A stretch of 64,000 nucleotides of DNA from a virus, in the IMG/VR virus record IMGVR_UViG_3300027743_000002, positions 1-64,000 of that record. One strand, written 5' to 3'. Below the pieces are notes generated by a model. The model did not search any database and was not told the DNA's origin. It saw only the letters and a program-made list of their open reading frames with translations. Position numbers and translations under genes: made by a program. This document shows, one piece after another, positions 16,110-26,090 of this stretch; positions within the stretch are counted from its first letter, which is position 1; the number at the start of each line of letters is the position of its first letter.

Positions 16110-19100
16110 ATGCCGAACACTCCTGATCTCACCGATCTGTTCGACAAGCCCAACCCACGCACGCGGGTTCATTCCATAGCGTCTAAAGCAGGACTTCCCC
16201 CCGACATTGCCGACGATTACCTACGACTCACCAAGATTGAATCGGGACATAACACTAACGTCCGCGATTCCAGCAAAGGAGCGCAGGGCTTTGGTCAGGT
16301 AATGCCTGACGTGAAGGGCGGCACGACGCGCACGGTTGGCGGGAAACGCTATAACTTGCGGAATGCAGATGAAAACATCGAAGCAGGAATTCGCTATTTC
16401 GCAGAAGGGGGCAATGACCCCGTAGCGCGACGATTACATTACTTCGGTGGCCCAAAAGCGAAACAGCGTTACGAGCGCACGGGCAAGATGCCTAACATCT
16501 CTGATGGCAATATGACCGCCGCACAGTATGTGAAAGCAACGGGCGGAAATCAGAAACCGCAGTCGGCATCTCCTGATTTATCGGACTTGTTCGACAAACC
16601 TTCGGGACAGACCCAACCTGCCACGTCAAAGCAAAACCGTGTCAACAACCTACCCCCAACTCCAGCTACAACCCCCGTTAGTTCACGGCAACAGTCTGTC
16701 CCTAAGCAACCAATTCAGCGACGTGGGCCAACGAATCCGTTTGACTTCCAACGTCCCGCGCCAAGATTGGAAGTCGGAGCAAAAGTAGGCGGCCCACAAG
16801 CGTCTCAGGGTGTAGGTGATCTACGCCGCCAAGATGAGCGAGACTTAGCCCGTATGAGCCGTATTCGAGGCCAAGTGACTTCAGAGCAGACGGACGCGGA
16901 GCAACAGATGGGTCGTGCTCCAAACACTGCTCAAGCGCGTCTATTTGACCCGAAACTGAATGTTGATGAAGAAGTGCTGAAACGCATCAGTCAAGAGCAA
17001 GACACTGAGAAGGCCCAAGCAGACGCGCAAGCCGAACAGCAAAGACTCATTGGACAGTTCACCGATGCAGATCGCGCAGAAATAGCCGACTTCACGAATC
17101 ACCTTCAAGGCAAAGGGGGAGTCTATTCAGGAATCCGTGCAGGTATTCGACGTGGTGGTTCATCTGCTCTCTACAAACTCGCTGGACTTGCGGAAATTGG
17201 GAATCAAGTAGCCAAGAGAACAGTTGGAGAGTCGTGGATACCTGACTATTTGCGGAAGAAGGCTCTCGCGGGAGAGTTGTCAGTCAACGACATTCCTGAA
17301 GACAAACGGAATCAGCTCGCGGAGTTTCTAGCGCAATCAGGAGTGGGGTTAGCCGAACTCGCAGCAGCTCCAGGTTCGATTACCACGAAGTTTGCAGGTA
17401 TGGCGGGAAGCGAAGCGTTGGGTCGAAATCTTCCTGCTAAAGAAGTCGCCCGTGAGACCGCTAAAGGCGCGGCGATGGGGGCGGTACAGAAGTACGGCGA
17501 AGGACTCGCGCCTGCAAGCGCAGGACGATTCAAACGTGCAGCGGTGAGTGCTCCTGCGGTTGGGATCGGAAGTGGTGCAGTTGAGTTAGCAACGGGAGCT
17601 ACGCCACGAGAAGCAGCTTTGAGCGCGGTGACGAACGCGGCCTTTCAAGGGGGTGGTGAGATGTTACGCCGAACCCCGCAAAGGAGATTAAGTGAAGCAG
17701 AAGCAGCACCCAAGCAAGAGGTTAATGTCCCTGAGCGTCCAGAAACGATTGCGGCGCAACTAGCAGCCGTACAGCAAGGCACTAGACCCGCAGTCTTGGT
17801 GACGAGAGGTGAGAAACAACCCAACACTCCTAGGGGAATGAGCGCGGTCAGAACAAGTGAAGGAACCTTCTATTACGATCCGAAGCAGGTTAGTCGGGAA
17901 ACCTTACTTGCCAAAGTGAAGGATGGGACTTACGGCGAAGTTCTCGGACACATAGAACCTAAATCAGCAGCGACTACAGAAGCAGTTGTAGCGCGTGCTG
18001 CTGATGGAACTGAAGTACAAGCCTCAGCGGTGTCACCTGAGAACGTAGCGAAGCAAGCTGAAGTGTTACAAGCGCAGCATCCTGAAGCCACGATTGAAAC
18101 GGGTGGTAATGAATTAGCGCAGAAGGTCATTCAGGATCGGGTTGCACCTGAAGTAAGAGGCTTTGATGATGTTCCTTTAACTGAGCGAGAAAGAGCGGAA
18201 CTCGACACTTATTTTGATGTGGAATCGAGAATTCCTGAAAGTGAGAGAGTACCACCTAAGCCCGCAAAGATAGACATTCTGGGAGAGACTGAAGTAGCCC
18301 CGAAACCTCTTGCGCGCCGAGAATTATTGGAACTTACGGACGCAGAGTTGGATGTTCGTGAGTCGCCTGTGCCGAAAGGAATGACACGTTTGTATCGTGG
18401 CGGCGTAGAAGGGAATTGGTTTTCGTCGGAGCGTGATACGGCGCGATTTCACTTGGATAATGCGACGGGGCGCAAACCAACGCTGCGTTATGTGGATGTA
18501 CCAACTGCTGATTTAGCGAAATACGACGCCTTTGAACATCCCCGCGTAGTATCGGGCCGCGAACAAGCGGAAGCGGGTGATTACATTTTACCAAAAGAAC
18601 TAACCGCGCAAGCACGAGACTTGGCGACTGAGACAGCACCTACAGAAGTAGCACCTATTGAGCCAGTAGTAGCTAAACCTAAAACTCCAGTTACGGAAAC
18701 ACCTGTTACACCAGAGACACCAAGAGCAGCAACGGAACCACGAGAACCATCCACAACTTCTGCTCGTAAAGCGCAGATGGCCCAAGATCGCGCCGAATTA
18801 GATTTGCCCGAACTTGACCCAACAGAACGAAAGACTTGGCGCACAACGCTCGACAACGCAAAAGAGCGTGGACTAGATAAGCGCGGCGACATGCTGGCCG
18901 ATGAGGTCTTAAAGAAGCGTCGTGCCCTTGACGATGAAGAAACCGCAGGCGTGGTACTCCGCACGCAAGAACTCAAGAACCAACACAACCAACTCCTCAA
19001 AGAGATAGCCGAAAGCAAGGATGAAGTAGACATACTTCGTAAAGGCGCAGAGTTGAAACTAATTGAAGATCGCTTTGACCTTAACAGCGAAGCATTGAAG

Positions 19101-21806
19101 GAATCGGGAGGGCATAAGGGGCGGGCACTTGCTGCGCAAAAACTCACCATCAACCAAGACTACGACTTGATTAGTTTGGTGAACCGCGCCAAGGCCGCTA
19201 AAGGGAGGGATATTACCCCCGCAGAGCGTGAGCGGTACGAAAAGCAGGACGCCGAGATTAAACGACTTACTGAGGAATTATCTAAAGCCGAAGAACGAGC
19301 CTCAGTTGCTAACTTGCAAAAGCAAGTAGAGCGGGTAGCGCGACGACGCACACGAACTGAGACAAAGGCGACCTTAGATGATGAGTTCGTGCTGCTCACC
19401 CAAGAGTTTCGCGCCAAGATGCAGGGCGTACAGCCGCTAGGAATTGACCCAACCGCAATTCCTGTGATTGCAAAGATGGCCCACAACCGCGTGAAGGCGG
19501 GAGTTACGGATGTTGCGCAGTTAGTTGACGACATTCACGGAGCAGTGAGCGAGCACTTGCCCGATATAACCAAGCGCGATATTCGGGATGCTATCAGCGG
19601 TTACGGTATCACCGCTGAACTCAGTCAAGATCAAGTCAAGAAATCGCTGCGTGAGATGAAGTCAATCATGCGGTTAGCGTCTGCGCTTGAAGATGCGGAA
19701 GCAAAACAAAAACCGCTACGGAGTGGCCTGCAACGAGAAGCAGACACGCCGCAAGTTAAGGAACTCCGCCGCCAGTTAAACGAGAAGTTAAAAGAAGCGG
19801 GATTACTTGAACCGCGTGAGCCGTTGCCACCAAAACAAGGGCCAAAACTTTCAGAGGGAACAGGCCCGCGTCAAGGGCCAACACTCAGAGAAGGAGTTGG
19901 GAGAAAACAAGGCCCGCGTGTTACAGACGCACCGCTTCAAGGGCCAAAGGAATCAGATGCACGTCGCTTACCGATGGAAGGGCCAAAGATTACCGATGCC
20001 CCCAAGGTTGGGCCAAAAGAAACGCTTGAGGCAATTAAGAAGCGCGTGAACGTTCAGATTGATGAATACCAACGCCGTCTTGATGAAGGGGACTTTAGCC
20101 CGCGCTCCAAGCAGCCACGACAAGTAATTGACACCCCTGAAACCCGACGACTTAAAGACCAACTCGCAAAGATTAAAAACGAGTATGAGCGCGAATTGGA
20201 GCGTGATCGGGGGATGTTCTGGCACAACATGTCGGGTATTCGTAAGTCATGGATGCTGAGTGGTATTCGTACTCAAGCGCGCAATATTGCAGGTACGGCA
20301 GGCTATCAAGTGTTTGATGAGATAGCCCGAATGCCCGCAGTGATTGCCGATGCTGCCGTTGCTCCAATCACAGGTCAGCGTTCGATTGCAATGAGCAATC
20401 CGATTGCCATGTTGGACTCGGTAGTAAAGGGAGCGAAGGCGGGAGCAAGAGAATTTAAGGAGACGATGCAATTTGGTGGAACCCGCGAACAAATGGAGCG
20501 GATGCAAATCAAAGAAATTAACACAGGGAGTCAGGCCTTTGACTTGGCTCACAACGTAGTTTTCCGCTTGATGTCGGGTTCTGACCGCGTGTTCTACAAC
20601 ATTGCTTATGAACGCGCTTTGTTGGATCGCGCCACGGTGCAAGCTAAGAATGAGAAGGCGAGCAACGTACGGGCACGGGCGAAAGAGATTATGGATACCG
20701 CGTCACCGCATGGTGACTTGGTGATGTCGGCAAAGCACGACGCGCTAATCAATACCTTCAACAATAACAACAAGCTGAGTGACGCTATCAAGCGGGCACG
20801 CGGAACTCTTGGCCCCAAGGCGAATTTCGCTATTGATTTGGTGCTTCCCTTTGACCGCACGCCAACAAACGTAGTTACGCGCATTCTTGAGGCGGCTCCG
20901 GTGAGTGGGCAAGTGATGACTGCGGTACGAGCAGGACAAATGGCGAAAGGGATTATCAATAAATCTCTGACCTTAGAGCAGCAACGACAGTTTGCGCAAA
21001 CCTTTGGACGCTCGACAGCGGGCACTGCGTTGGCAGGACTGGGTTGGGCCTTGATGCCAAGCGGAATCATTACCACTGACGATTATGGGAACGCTTTCTT
21101 GAATGTCGCGGGTAAGCAAATCAATCTGTCTACTATCTCTCCCGCAGGCAATATTATTGCGATGGGCGCAAACATGTGGAAGGCGGCACACTCGGAAAAA
21201 GATCAAGTGCGCAAAGGAATAGGGGCAGTAGCGAAACCTCTCTCTGATATTCCTCTCGTCCGTAGCACAACCGGAATAACCGAAGCAGTCAAGAATCCAG
21301 CCCGTTCAGGAACTCAATTCGCTGGACATTTAGCAAGTTCTTTTGTTCCCTTTGGCGGACTGCAACGAGACGCGGCATTGGTGCTTGACCCTGAAGAATC
21401 GCGTAAACCTAAAACCATTGGAGAGACGGTGAAGGCGGGTATCCCGATTCTACGAAACACTCTTGATGTAGATCGTTCACCTTTATTTGCGGGGGAAAAG
21501 AAAACCACCCCTGCTATTAAAGAGGTACAGCGACTAGGAATGCGGCTTTCGGGGGTGAACCAAAGTCCGAAGGAAAGACCGGAACAGTTTGCAGAACGAC
21601 GTGCTAAGGTTATTCCGGTGATGCAGAAAGAACTCAACACGCTAGTTGAGACTGACGCCTACAAAGCCTTGAACGACAGAGAAAAGAGAGAAGCCCTACA
21701 GAAGAAGTTGGATGATATTCGCAATGACTATGAAAGTCAGCAACCGCGTGGCCCAAGAGAAGCACGCAAACCACGCGAACAGAGGGTGCAGAGACAATTC
21801 CAATGA
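16110..21806 (+). CDS. giant internal virion / ejection protein with lytic transglycosylase
   Basis: An 1898-residue multidomain protein. Residues about 15-145 form a soluble-lytic-transglycosylase domain: catalytic Glu44 in IESGHN, then GAQGFGQVMP and AGIRYFAEGG. It should cleave peptidoglycan during DNA entry. A region near 760-835 (RLYRGG, then NWFSSERDTARFHLD) resembles an ADP-ribosyltransferase-like module, a weaker call. Long coiled coils follow (about 880-1090). A run of eight or so 'GPKxxD/E' elements lies near 1243-1310. A conserved Ala/Gly-rich C-terminal half (about 1370-1790) has hydrophobic segments. The order resembles phage polyvalent ejection proteins. Its stop overlaps a downstream ATG. 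Confidence 0.8.
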   Translation: MPNTPDLTDLFDKPNPRTRVHSIASKAGLPPDIADDYLRLTKIESGHNTNVRDSSKGAQGFGQVMPDVKGGTTRTVGGKRYNLRNADENIEAGIRYFAEGGNDPVARRLHYFGGPKAKQRYERTGKMPNISDGNMTAAQYVKATGGNQKPQSASPDLSDLFDKPSGQTQPATSKQNRVNNLPPTPATTPVSSRQQSVPKQPIQRRGPTNPFDFQRPAPRLEVGAKVGGPQASQGVGDLRRQDERDLARMSRIRGQVTSEQTDAEQQMGRAPNTAQARLFDPKLNVDEEVLKRISQEQDTEKAQADAQAEQQRLIGQFTDADRAEIADFTNHLQGKGGVYSGIRAGIRRGGSSALYKLAGLAEIGNQVAKRTVGESWIPDYLRKKALAGELSVNDIPEDKRNQLAEFLAQSGVGLAELAAAPGSITTKFAGMAGSEALGRNLPAKEVARETAKGAAMGAVQKYGEGLAPASAGRFKRAAVSAPAVGIGSGAVELATGATPREAALSAVTNAAFQGGGEMLRRTPQRRLSEAEAAPKQEVNVPERPETIAAQLAAVQQGTRPAVLVTRGEKQPNTPRGMSAVRTSEGTFYYDPKQVSRETLLAKVKDGTYGEVLGHIEPKSAATTEAVVARAADGTEVQASAVSPENVAKQAEVLQAQHPEATIETGGNELAQKVIQDRVAPEVRGFDDVPLTERERAELDTYFDVESRIPESERVPPKPAKIDILGETEVAPKPLARRELLELTDAELDVRESPVPKGMTRLYRGGVEGNWFSSERDTARFHLDNATGRKPTLRYVDVPTADLAKYDAFEHPRVVSGREQAEAGDYILPKELTAQARDLATETAPTEVAPIEPVVAKPKTPVTETPVTPETPRAATEPREPSTTSARKAQMAQDRAELDLPELDPTERKTWRTTLDNAKERGLDKRGDMLADEVLKKRRALDDEETAGVVLRTQELKNQHNQLLKEIAESKDEVDILRKGAELKLIEDRFDLNSEALKESGGHKGRALAAQKLTINQDYDLISLVNRAKAAKGRDITPAERERYEKQDAEIKRLTEELSKAEERASVANLQKQVERVARRRTRTETKATLDDEFVLLTQEFRAKMQGVQPLGIDPTAIPVIAKMAHNRVKAGVTDVAQLVDDIHGAVSEHLPDITKRDIRDAISGYGITAELSQDQVKKSLREMKSIMRLASALEDAEAKQKPLRSGLQREADTPQVKELRRQLNEKLKEAGLLEPREPLPPKQGPKLSEGTGPRQGPTLREGVGRKQGPRVTDAPLQGPKESDARRLPMEGPKITDAPKVGPKETLEAIKKRVNVQIDEYQRRLDEGDFSPRSKQPRQVIDTPETRRLKDQLAKIKNEYERELERDRGMFWHNMSGIRKSWMLSGIRTQARNIAGTAGYQVFDEIARMPAVIADAAVAPITGQRSIAMSNPIAMLDSVVKGAKAGAREFKETMQFGGTREQMERMQIKEINTGSQAFDLAHNVVFRLMSGSDRVFYNIAYERALLDRATVQAKNEKASNVRARAKEIMDTASPHGDLVMSAKHDALINTFNNNNKLSDAIKRARGTLGPKANFAIDLVLPFDRTPTNVVTRILEAAPVSGQVMTAVRAGQMAKGIINKSLTLEQQRQFAQTFGRSTAGTALAGLGWALMPSGIITTDDYGNAFLNVAGKQINLSTISPAGNIIAMGANMWKAAHSEKDQVRKGIGAVAKPLSDIPLVRSTTGITEAVKNPARSGTQFAGHLASSFVPFGGLQRDAALVLDPEESRKPKTIGETVKAGIPILRNTLDVDRSPLFAGEKKTTPAIKEVQRLGMRLSGVNQSPKERPEQFAERRAKVIPVMQKELNTLVETDAYKALNDREKREALQKKLDDIRNDYESQQPRGPREARKPREQRVQRQFQ

Positions 21807-21931
21807 TGAGGAATTCTGACACAGAAAGTGCGTTCGTTGGTACAATCCGAATGAAATGGCTCACCCGCATCGTTTTGTCGCTACGCCGTTATACATGGGA
21901 ATGGGGTGTTCGTAAGGGTCTAGGAGAATAA
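21803..21931 (+). CDS. small basic protein (42 aa)
   Basis: Starts in an ATGATGA overlap with the ejection-protein stop and ends in TAA directly followed by the next ATG, so it is coupled on both sides. The sequence is Arg/Trp-rich with one amphipathic helix. Function is unknown. Confidence 0.5.
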   Translation: MMRNSDTESAFVGTIRMKWLTRIVLSLRRYTWEWGVRKGLGE

Positions 21932-22171
21932 ATGCCGAACAATTACTTTCGTGATCCACAGTCGCCCTTTAGCGCACCACAAATGGAGATGCCTGAATGG
22001 GTACAGATGCCAGAGTCCGAAACGCCCGACATGAGCGGGGTATTTCAAGGGCTGAAGGAGCGAATGCAAGGTGGCGGTAAGGCTAATTCCGCGCCTATGA
22101 CAGTTTCGGGTAAAGCGATGCCTTCAATGTCGGGTAAAGCGGGCGGAAGTGGAGGGGGCGCGTCACTTTGA
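21932..22171 (+). CDS. small Met/Gly/Pro-rich protein
   Basis: A 79-residue protein with many Met, Pro, Gly and Ser residues, probably disordered. Its ATG directly follows the preceding stop and its own stop overlaps the next TTG. No domain is recognised. Confidence 0.45.
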   Translation: MPNNYFRDPQSPFSAPQMEMPEWVQMPESETPDMSGVFQGLKERMQGGGKANSAPMTVSGKAMPSMSGKAGGSGGGASL

Positions 22172-22860
22172 GCCTCACAAGCAATATCATTGTTCGCCAA
22201 GCCTATGTCCGCATCGGGGCGTTTGAAGGGAACGCGTCTCAAATTGCCACAGACTACGCTAGTGATGCCGCGCTTGCCGATGCGAACACAGAATCCTTTC
22301 CACTTCAATCCATGTACGACATCTTGGTTGGAGTAGAGAATGAAATGGCTACGGCGGTAGCAATGAATGTCAATAACACCTTGAGAAACGTGCTTGGCGA
22401 CATAGTTACAGTAACTTCGGGTAGTTTAATTCCCGCAATCAGTGATGCAGACTTGCCGATTATCGGAGAGTGGGGCCAAGTAAGAACCGCCGCAGGAATC
22501 GAACTCACTCCCGCCTTGCATGAGGATGAGATTAGAGCCATTGTCAATGGCCCATCAGGATTATTCAAGACGAATTATTACAGTTACGCACTTAGACCAC
22601 CACGCATTTACGCGACTCAAACAACCCTTGAAATTGATGTTTGTGTGTTTGACATCGACGCGAGACAAACTGCCATTAACGCGAACGAAGATTTACTATT
22701 CCAGCAGATGCAGAACGCTTATTTCAGTGGAGTGATGGCGAACCTGAAGAATGAAGACCCTGCGTATACGTCATTAAGCAACGAATATGCGCCTGCTTAT
22801 CAGGCATGGTTGGTGGCCCAACAGCCACCTCGTGATGTTGTTGGTCAAGCTGCCGCATGA
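22168..22860 (+). CDS. putative tail or adaptor structural protein
   Basis: Starts at TTG 22168 with GGAGGGGG about 10 bases upstream. The 230-residue protein is mostly alpha/beta without motifs. Tight overlaps on both sides place it in the ejection-tail operon. Virion role is inferred from position. Confidence 0.45.
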   Translation: MSLTSNIIVRQAYVRIGAFEGNASQIATDYASDAALADANTESFPLQSMYDILVGVENEMATAVAMNVNNTLRNVLGDIVTVTSGSLIPAISDADLPIIGEWGQVRTAAGIELTPALHEDEIRAIVNGPSGLFKTNYYSYALRPPRIYATQTTLEIDVCVFDIDARQTAINANEDLLFQQMQNAYFSGVMANLKNEDPAYTSLSNEYAPAYQAWLVAQQPPRDVVGQAAA

Positions 22861-23411
22861 GCCAAACTTATTCATACATCCGTGAACAAGTAGTGCAGGG
22901 AGTCATTCGTGGCTCGCTTGCTAACCCGATTTCTCTAGATCGCATTCGCGCCCAATTTGACGCTGCTTTCTTTTCCATCAACTCGACTGTGGCTCAGACT
23001 TATGCAGCCCAAGAGAGCCGCCGCGAACTCTTACGTGTCGCTACGACTCTGACTTTCACGGCGGGAGATGCAGACCTTCCCGAAGCAGTGCTTAAGGGCT
23101 ACATCGAAGATGCAACCTTCACAGTGACGGGAAAGAAGTATTCATATCGCAGGTATCCCGATTGGTTACGTGGTGGCGATCCGCGCTTGGGAATGTGGAC
23201 GCAAATAGGGGAAACACTCAAAGCCAAGACCCCAACTCCGGTGATTGCTTTAACGGGGGACGTGGAATTTAGTTCGATTTGCTCTCCTGCAATTCCTTCG
23301 ACTGAATCGGCTACTTACGTTGCGCCGGATGACTTTTACCCTGATTTTGTGAACGCAATGGTGCAGTACATCATTGGTCAAACGATGGAAACAGCGGCAC
23401 AGACCGCGTAG
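22857..23411 (+). CDS. putative tail or adaptor structural protein
   Basis: A 184-residue protein with ATGA overlap to its predecessor. A helical N-terminus is followed by a Tyr/Arg/Trp-rich region (KYSYRRYPDWLRGGD). No family is recognised. It lies just upstream of the large beta-rich protein, consistent with a tail-assembly component. Confidence 0.45.
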   Translation: MSQTYSYIREQVVQGVIRGSLANPISLDRIRAQFDAAFFSINSTVAQTYAAQESRRELLRVATTLTFTAGDADLPEAVLKGYIEDATFTVTGKKYSYRRYPDWLRGGDPRLGMWTQIGETLKAKTPTPVIALTGDVEFSSICSPAIPSTESATYVAPDDFYPDFVNAMVQYIIGQTMETAAQTA

Positions 23412-23418
23412 AAAATGA

Positions 23419-25491
23419 ATGAGCCTAGACCCCATAATTCTCGGCGCGGCACCCTACCATCCAACAAGTCCGCGCAGTGGTGTGTCAGGACGAACGCTGC
23501 TCAGGATGCAAAATCTCATTCTCAGTGGCGCAGACGAGAATATCTACCTGCAAGTCTATAAAGGCTCCCTCGACTTAGAAGAAACAATCCCAGGTTTAGA
23601 CATCACAGGCACCGTCAGTGCTGCTGCGGGTGAGACCACCATTGAAGGTGTAGGGACTCTTTTCACTACCGAACTCCAAACCGGACAAGGTTTTTGGGCT
23701 GGTGATAGTCCCTTAGTAGTCAATCGAGTGATTGACGATACTCACCTGACAGTGTGGGTTGGGCCACTAACAACTCTGGCAGGCGCGACTGCTACCCGAA
23801 TGCCCGTGCTGTTCACGGTGAACACGCAGCGGGGCACTCTCAGTGCTCGTGGTAACGCCTTAGAATCCGACTCAGGAACTATCTTCGCAACGGGTGTGGG
23901 AACGCTTTTAATTGACGGACAGCCCTTACAAGGCTCGTCAATGGTGCTCACAGGGAGTCCCGCAGTAGCAATCTTCGACCCCACCACAGGAAACTATGCA
24001 GTCTATCCGGTAGGCTTTGATGTGCCAACTCCCGCTCCTGTTTTGGGTGATGTGATTGGCGGCGAGCAAGGCATGGTAGCGGGTGATTACAGCGTTCGCT
24101 TGACTGCGGCAAGTTCAATCACTGAAGGAGAAAGTAATCCTGGGGTGAGGGCGAATGTCAGTCTCTCATCGGATGGCGATCAAATTGAGGTAGACATTTC
24201 GGGAGTTACCTTCGACACGGCAGCAGGGGTAGATCAAGTTAATGCCTACGCGACTCAGTTGAATGTCGTGAACGTCAATCAAGGCCCGTGGAACTTTGTG
24301 CTGAGTCACTTATTAGCCGATGGTAATACCTTTAACCTTGATTACTTGAACGCCGCTATTGCCCGACAGGGAGAACTTGAGTTTGATAACGACGCGCCTC
24401 CTGATGCGGGCTTTGTGGCTACACTTCAGAGTTACATCCAATGGGTAAGTTGCTATGGCAAGTGGGGTGGGCCTCCTGGCCCCGTATTAGTTCCTGCGAA
24501 GCCAAACAACATCGAAGCGGCTCCTGCTAATTGGGTAGTTACCTCATCGCCTCCCGATACAATTCTTGATGTAGTGACTTCTCAAGCAAGACTCTATTTC
24601 CCTTGCCACAATTCTCTACAACAAGGTGTGTACGCGCCAACAGGTGATCCATTAGTTCCGCCAACTCAGATTCGCGCCTTCTGGAGTTTAGGGTTCTCTA
24701 GTTTTCAGCAGTTGGTATTTGCCCAAGATTTGTTAGTGGGTTATTCGCATGGTGGGCCAACTCGTTCATCGGCCAATGTGGAGATTGTCAACACTCAGTT
24801 TCTTGGTGCCCAAGTCGCGGAAATTATTCAGAATTGGGAGAGTGCATACGTTAAGGTGGGTTGGGACTCTGACCCGATGGTCAATGCCATTTGTTTCTTC
24901 CAACCTGCCATTAGACAGAACGACGATGGTTGGTGGGAAACGGATGTTTTGATATGGGGGCTAAATTCTGTGGATTGGATTGGGGCTGTAACTCTTACCG
25001 ATCCAGATCGGGACATGGTTGTTTGCAGCGTGTCTAACGTGAATAACGTGCTCACGTTTCTAGCAGGCGGTAGAGTTGATGATGTTGGAACCCTTCGGTT
25101 TGATACCTTTGAGTGGAATAAGATTTCAGGAGAAGAAGTGCCATATTATGCCGCTTGGCAACTCAATGCTTGCGGATTATTAGATCAAAATAAAACCATT
25201 CGAGCAGCGAGGGCGAGCGGCAAGTTTACGAATGGATCGTTAGACCTATACGGTTTTGATAGTGAAACTCCCGTGGATTTAAGCATTATAGAGGACGGAA
25301 CTAATGCTCAAGTATCCATCAATTTAGGAACCACTACCGACGTAGAAACTACGATACGCGCCCGCGTGAATGCGCCTAGTAACTTCATGGTGACAGCTAG
25401 GATTTCCGGAACTTACAACGGTACGGATGAAATAGTTGACCGCATCGGGGGTTGTGTATTAGAGGTCATGCCCCAAGGCCCGCGCCGTTAA
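23419..25491 (+). CDS. large beta-rich tail structural protein
   Basis: A 690-residue protein dominated by Gly, Thr, Val and Asp with alternating hydrophobic residues, typical of beta-propeller or beta-sandwich tail-tube/nozzle proteins. There is no signal peptide and no catalytic motif. It is the last gene before the minus-strand HNH insertion, whose 3' end overlaps it by 33 bases. A tail-nozzle role (like gp12/gp10 classes of short-tailed phages) is plausible but not shown. Confidence 0.5.
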   Translation: MSLDPIILGAAPYHPTSPRSGVSGRTLLRMQNLILSGADENIYLQVYKGSLDLEETIPGLDITGTVSAAAGETTIEGVGTLFTTELQTGQGFWAGDSPLVVNRVIDDTHLTVWVGPLTTLAGATATRMPVLFTVNTQRGTLSARGNALESDSGTIFATGVGTLLIDGQPLQGSSMVLTGSPAVAIFDPTTGNYAVYPVGFDVPTPAPVLGDVIGGEQGMVAGDYSVRLTAASSITEGESNPGVRANVSLSSDGDQIEVDISGVTFDTAAGVDQVNAYATQLNVVNVNQGPWNFVLSHLLADGNTFNLDYLNAAIARQGELEFDNDAPPDAGFVATLQSYIQWVSCYGKWGGPPGPVLVPAKPNNIEAAPANWVVTSSPPDTILDVVTSQARLYFPCHNSLQQGVYAPTGDPLVPPTQIRAFWSLGFSSFQQLVFAQDLLVGYSHGGPTRSSANVEIVNTQFLGAQVAEIIQNWESAYVKVGWDSDPMVNAICFFQPAIRQNDDGWWETDVLIWGLNSVDWIGAVTLTDPDRDMVVCSVSNVNNVLTFLAGGRVDDVGTLRFDTFEWNKISGEEVPYYAAWQLNACGLLDQNKTIRAARASGKFTNGSLDLYGFDSETPVDLSIIEDGTNAQVSINLGTTTDVETTIRARVNAPSNFMVTARISGTYNGTDEIVDRIGGCVLEVMPQGPRR

Positions 25492-26001
25492 TTTTCTTTG
25501 ATGGTATGCACGTCGAGCATTAGCGTTGATTATTTCACGACGTTCAGTTTCACTTTGTTTAATACAGATGAGACATTGGCGCATTCCGCGTCGCACTTGT
25601 AGATTTCTGCCGCTTAAAGGATGTCCCCTTTTGCAGTGAGTTTTACGAGCATTTTTCGCAGCCGCACCACTACCACGCAATACATTGATGCGCGTTGACG
25701 TAAATTCTAAATGGAGAGGATTGCAGCACGCTCGGCGGCGACACAGATGATCTATTCCATTTGTATTGGCAGGTTGTCCTTTAGGAATTGCGTGTACAAG
25801 CCATGCGAACATAAGTCGATGTACACGTTGTTGATAGCCGTACCATCCCGTAACTCCGTATCCATCGGGGTCACGAGCCGCGCACCAAATCCAACATGGG
25901 GTGTCATCCCAAAGCAAGTCTGGATGGATTGTAATTTTAGAAAAGAGCCGAATTAACTCTTTGGTGGAAAGATGATTAACAGTAAGATACTCGACAGGCA
26001 T
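25459..26001 (-). CDS. HNH homing-type endonuclease (opposite strand)
   Basis: A 180-residue HNH nuclease. After an N-terminal Trp/Cys segment (CWIWCAARDPDGYG) comes VHRLMFAWL, then IDHLCRRRACCNPLHLE, the classic His-Asn-His core with Cys pairs that bind a structural zinc. The C-terminus is basic with CxxG and CLIC pairs. It lies antisense within the late operon and overlaps the end of the tail gene by 33 bases. It has its own upstream control region (extended -10 promoter and a hairpin around its ribosome site). Confidence 0.85.
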   Translation of the reverse strand: MPVEYLTVNHLSTKELIRLFSKITIHPDLLWDDTPCWIWCAARDPDGYGVTGWYGYQQRVHRLMFAWLVHAIPKGQPANTNGIDHLCRRRACCNPLHLEFTSTRINVLRGSGAAAKNARKTHCKRGHPLSGRNLQVRRGMRQCLICIKQSETERREIINANARRAYHQRKLTARALGHDL

Positions 26002-26075
26002 GGTCTGAACGTCCTTTCAGATTATTGGGTTGGATAGGTGCGACAAACATCTATCCAATTCGCCTAATTATAGCA
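25999..26075 (-). promoter_or_regulatory. promoter and RBS hairpin of the antisense HNH gene
   Basis: On the minus strand TGCTATAAT (26067-26075) is an exact extended -10. Downstream, an 8-bp hairpin TTGGATAG/CTATCCAA (26030-26058) is followed by TCTGAA-AGGACG-TTCAGA (26004-26021), whose six-base loop is the ribosome site. The start codon is at 26001. Sequestration of the RBS suggests translational control. Confidence 0.55.
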
Positions 26076-26090
26076 TGAGAGATTGATATT

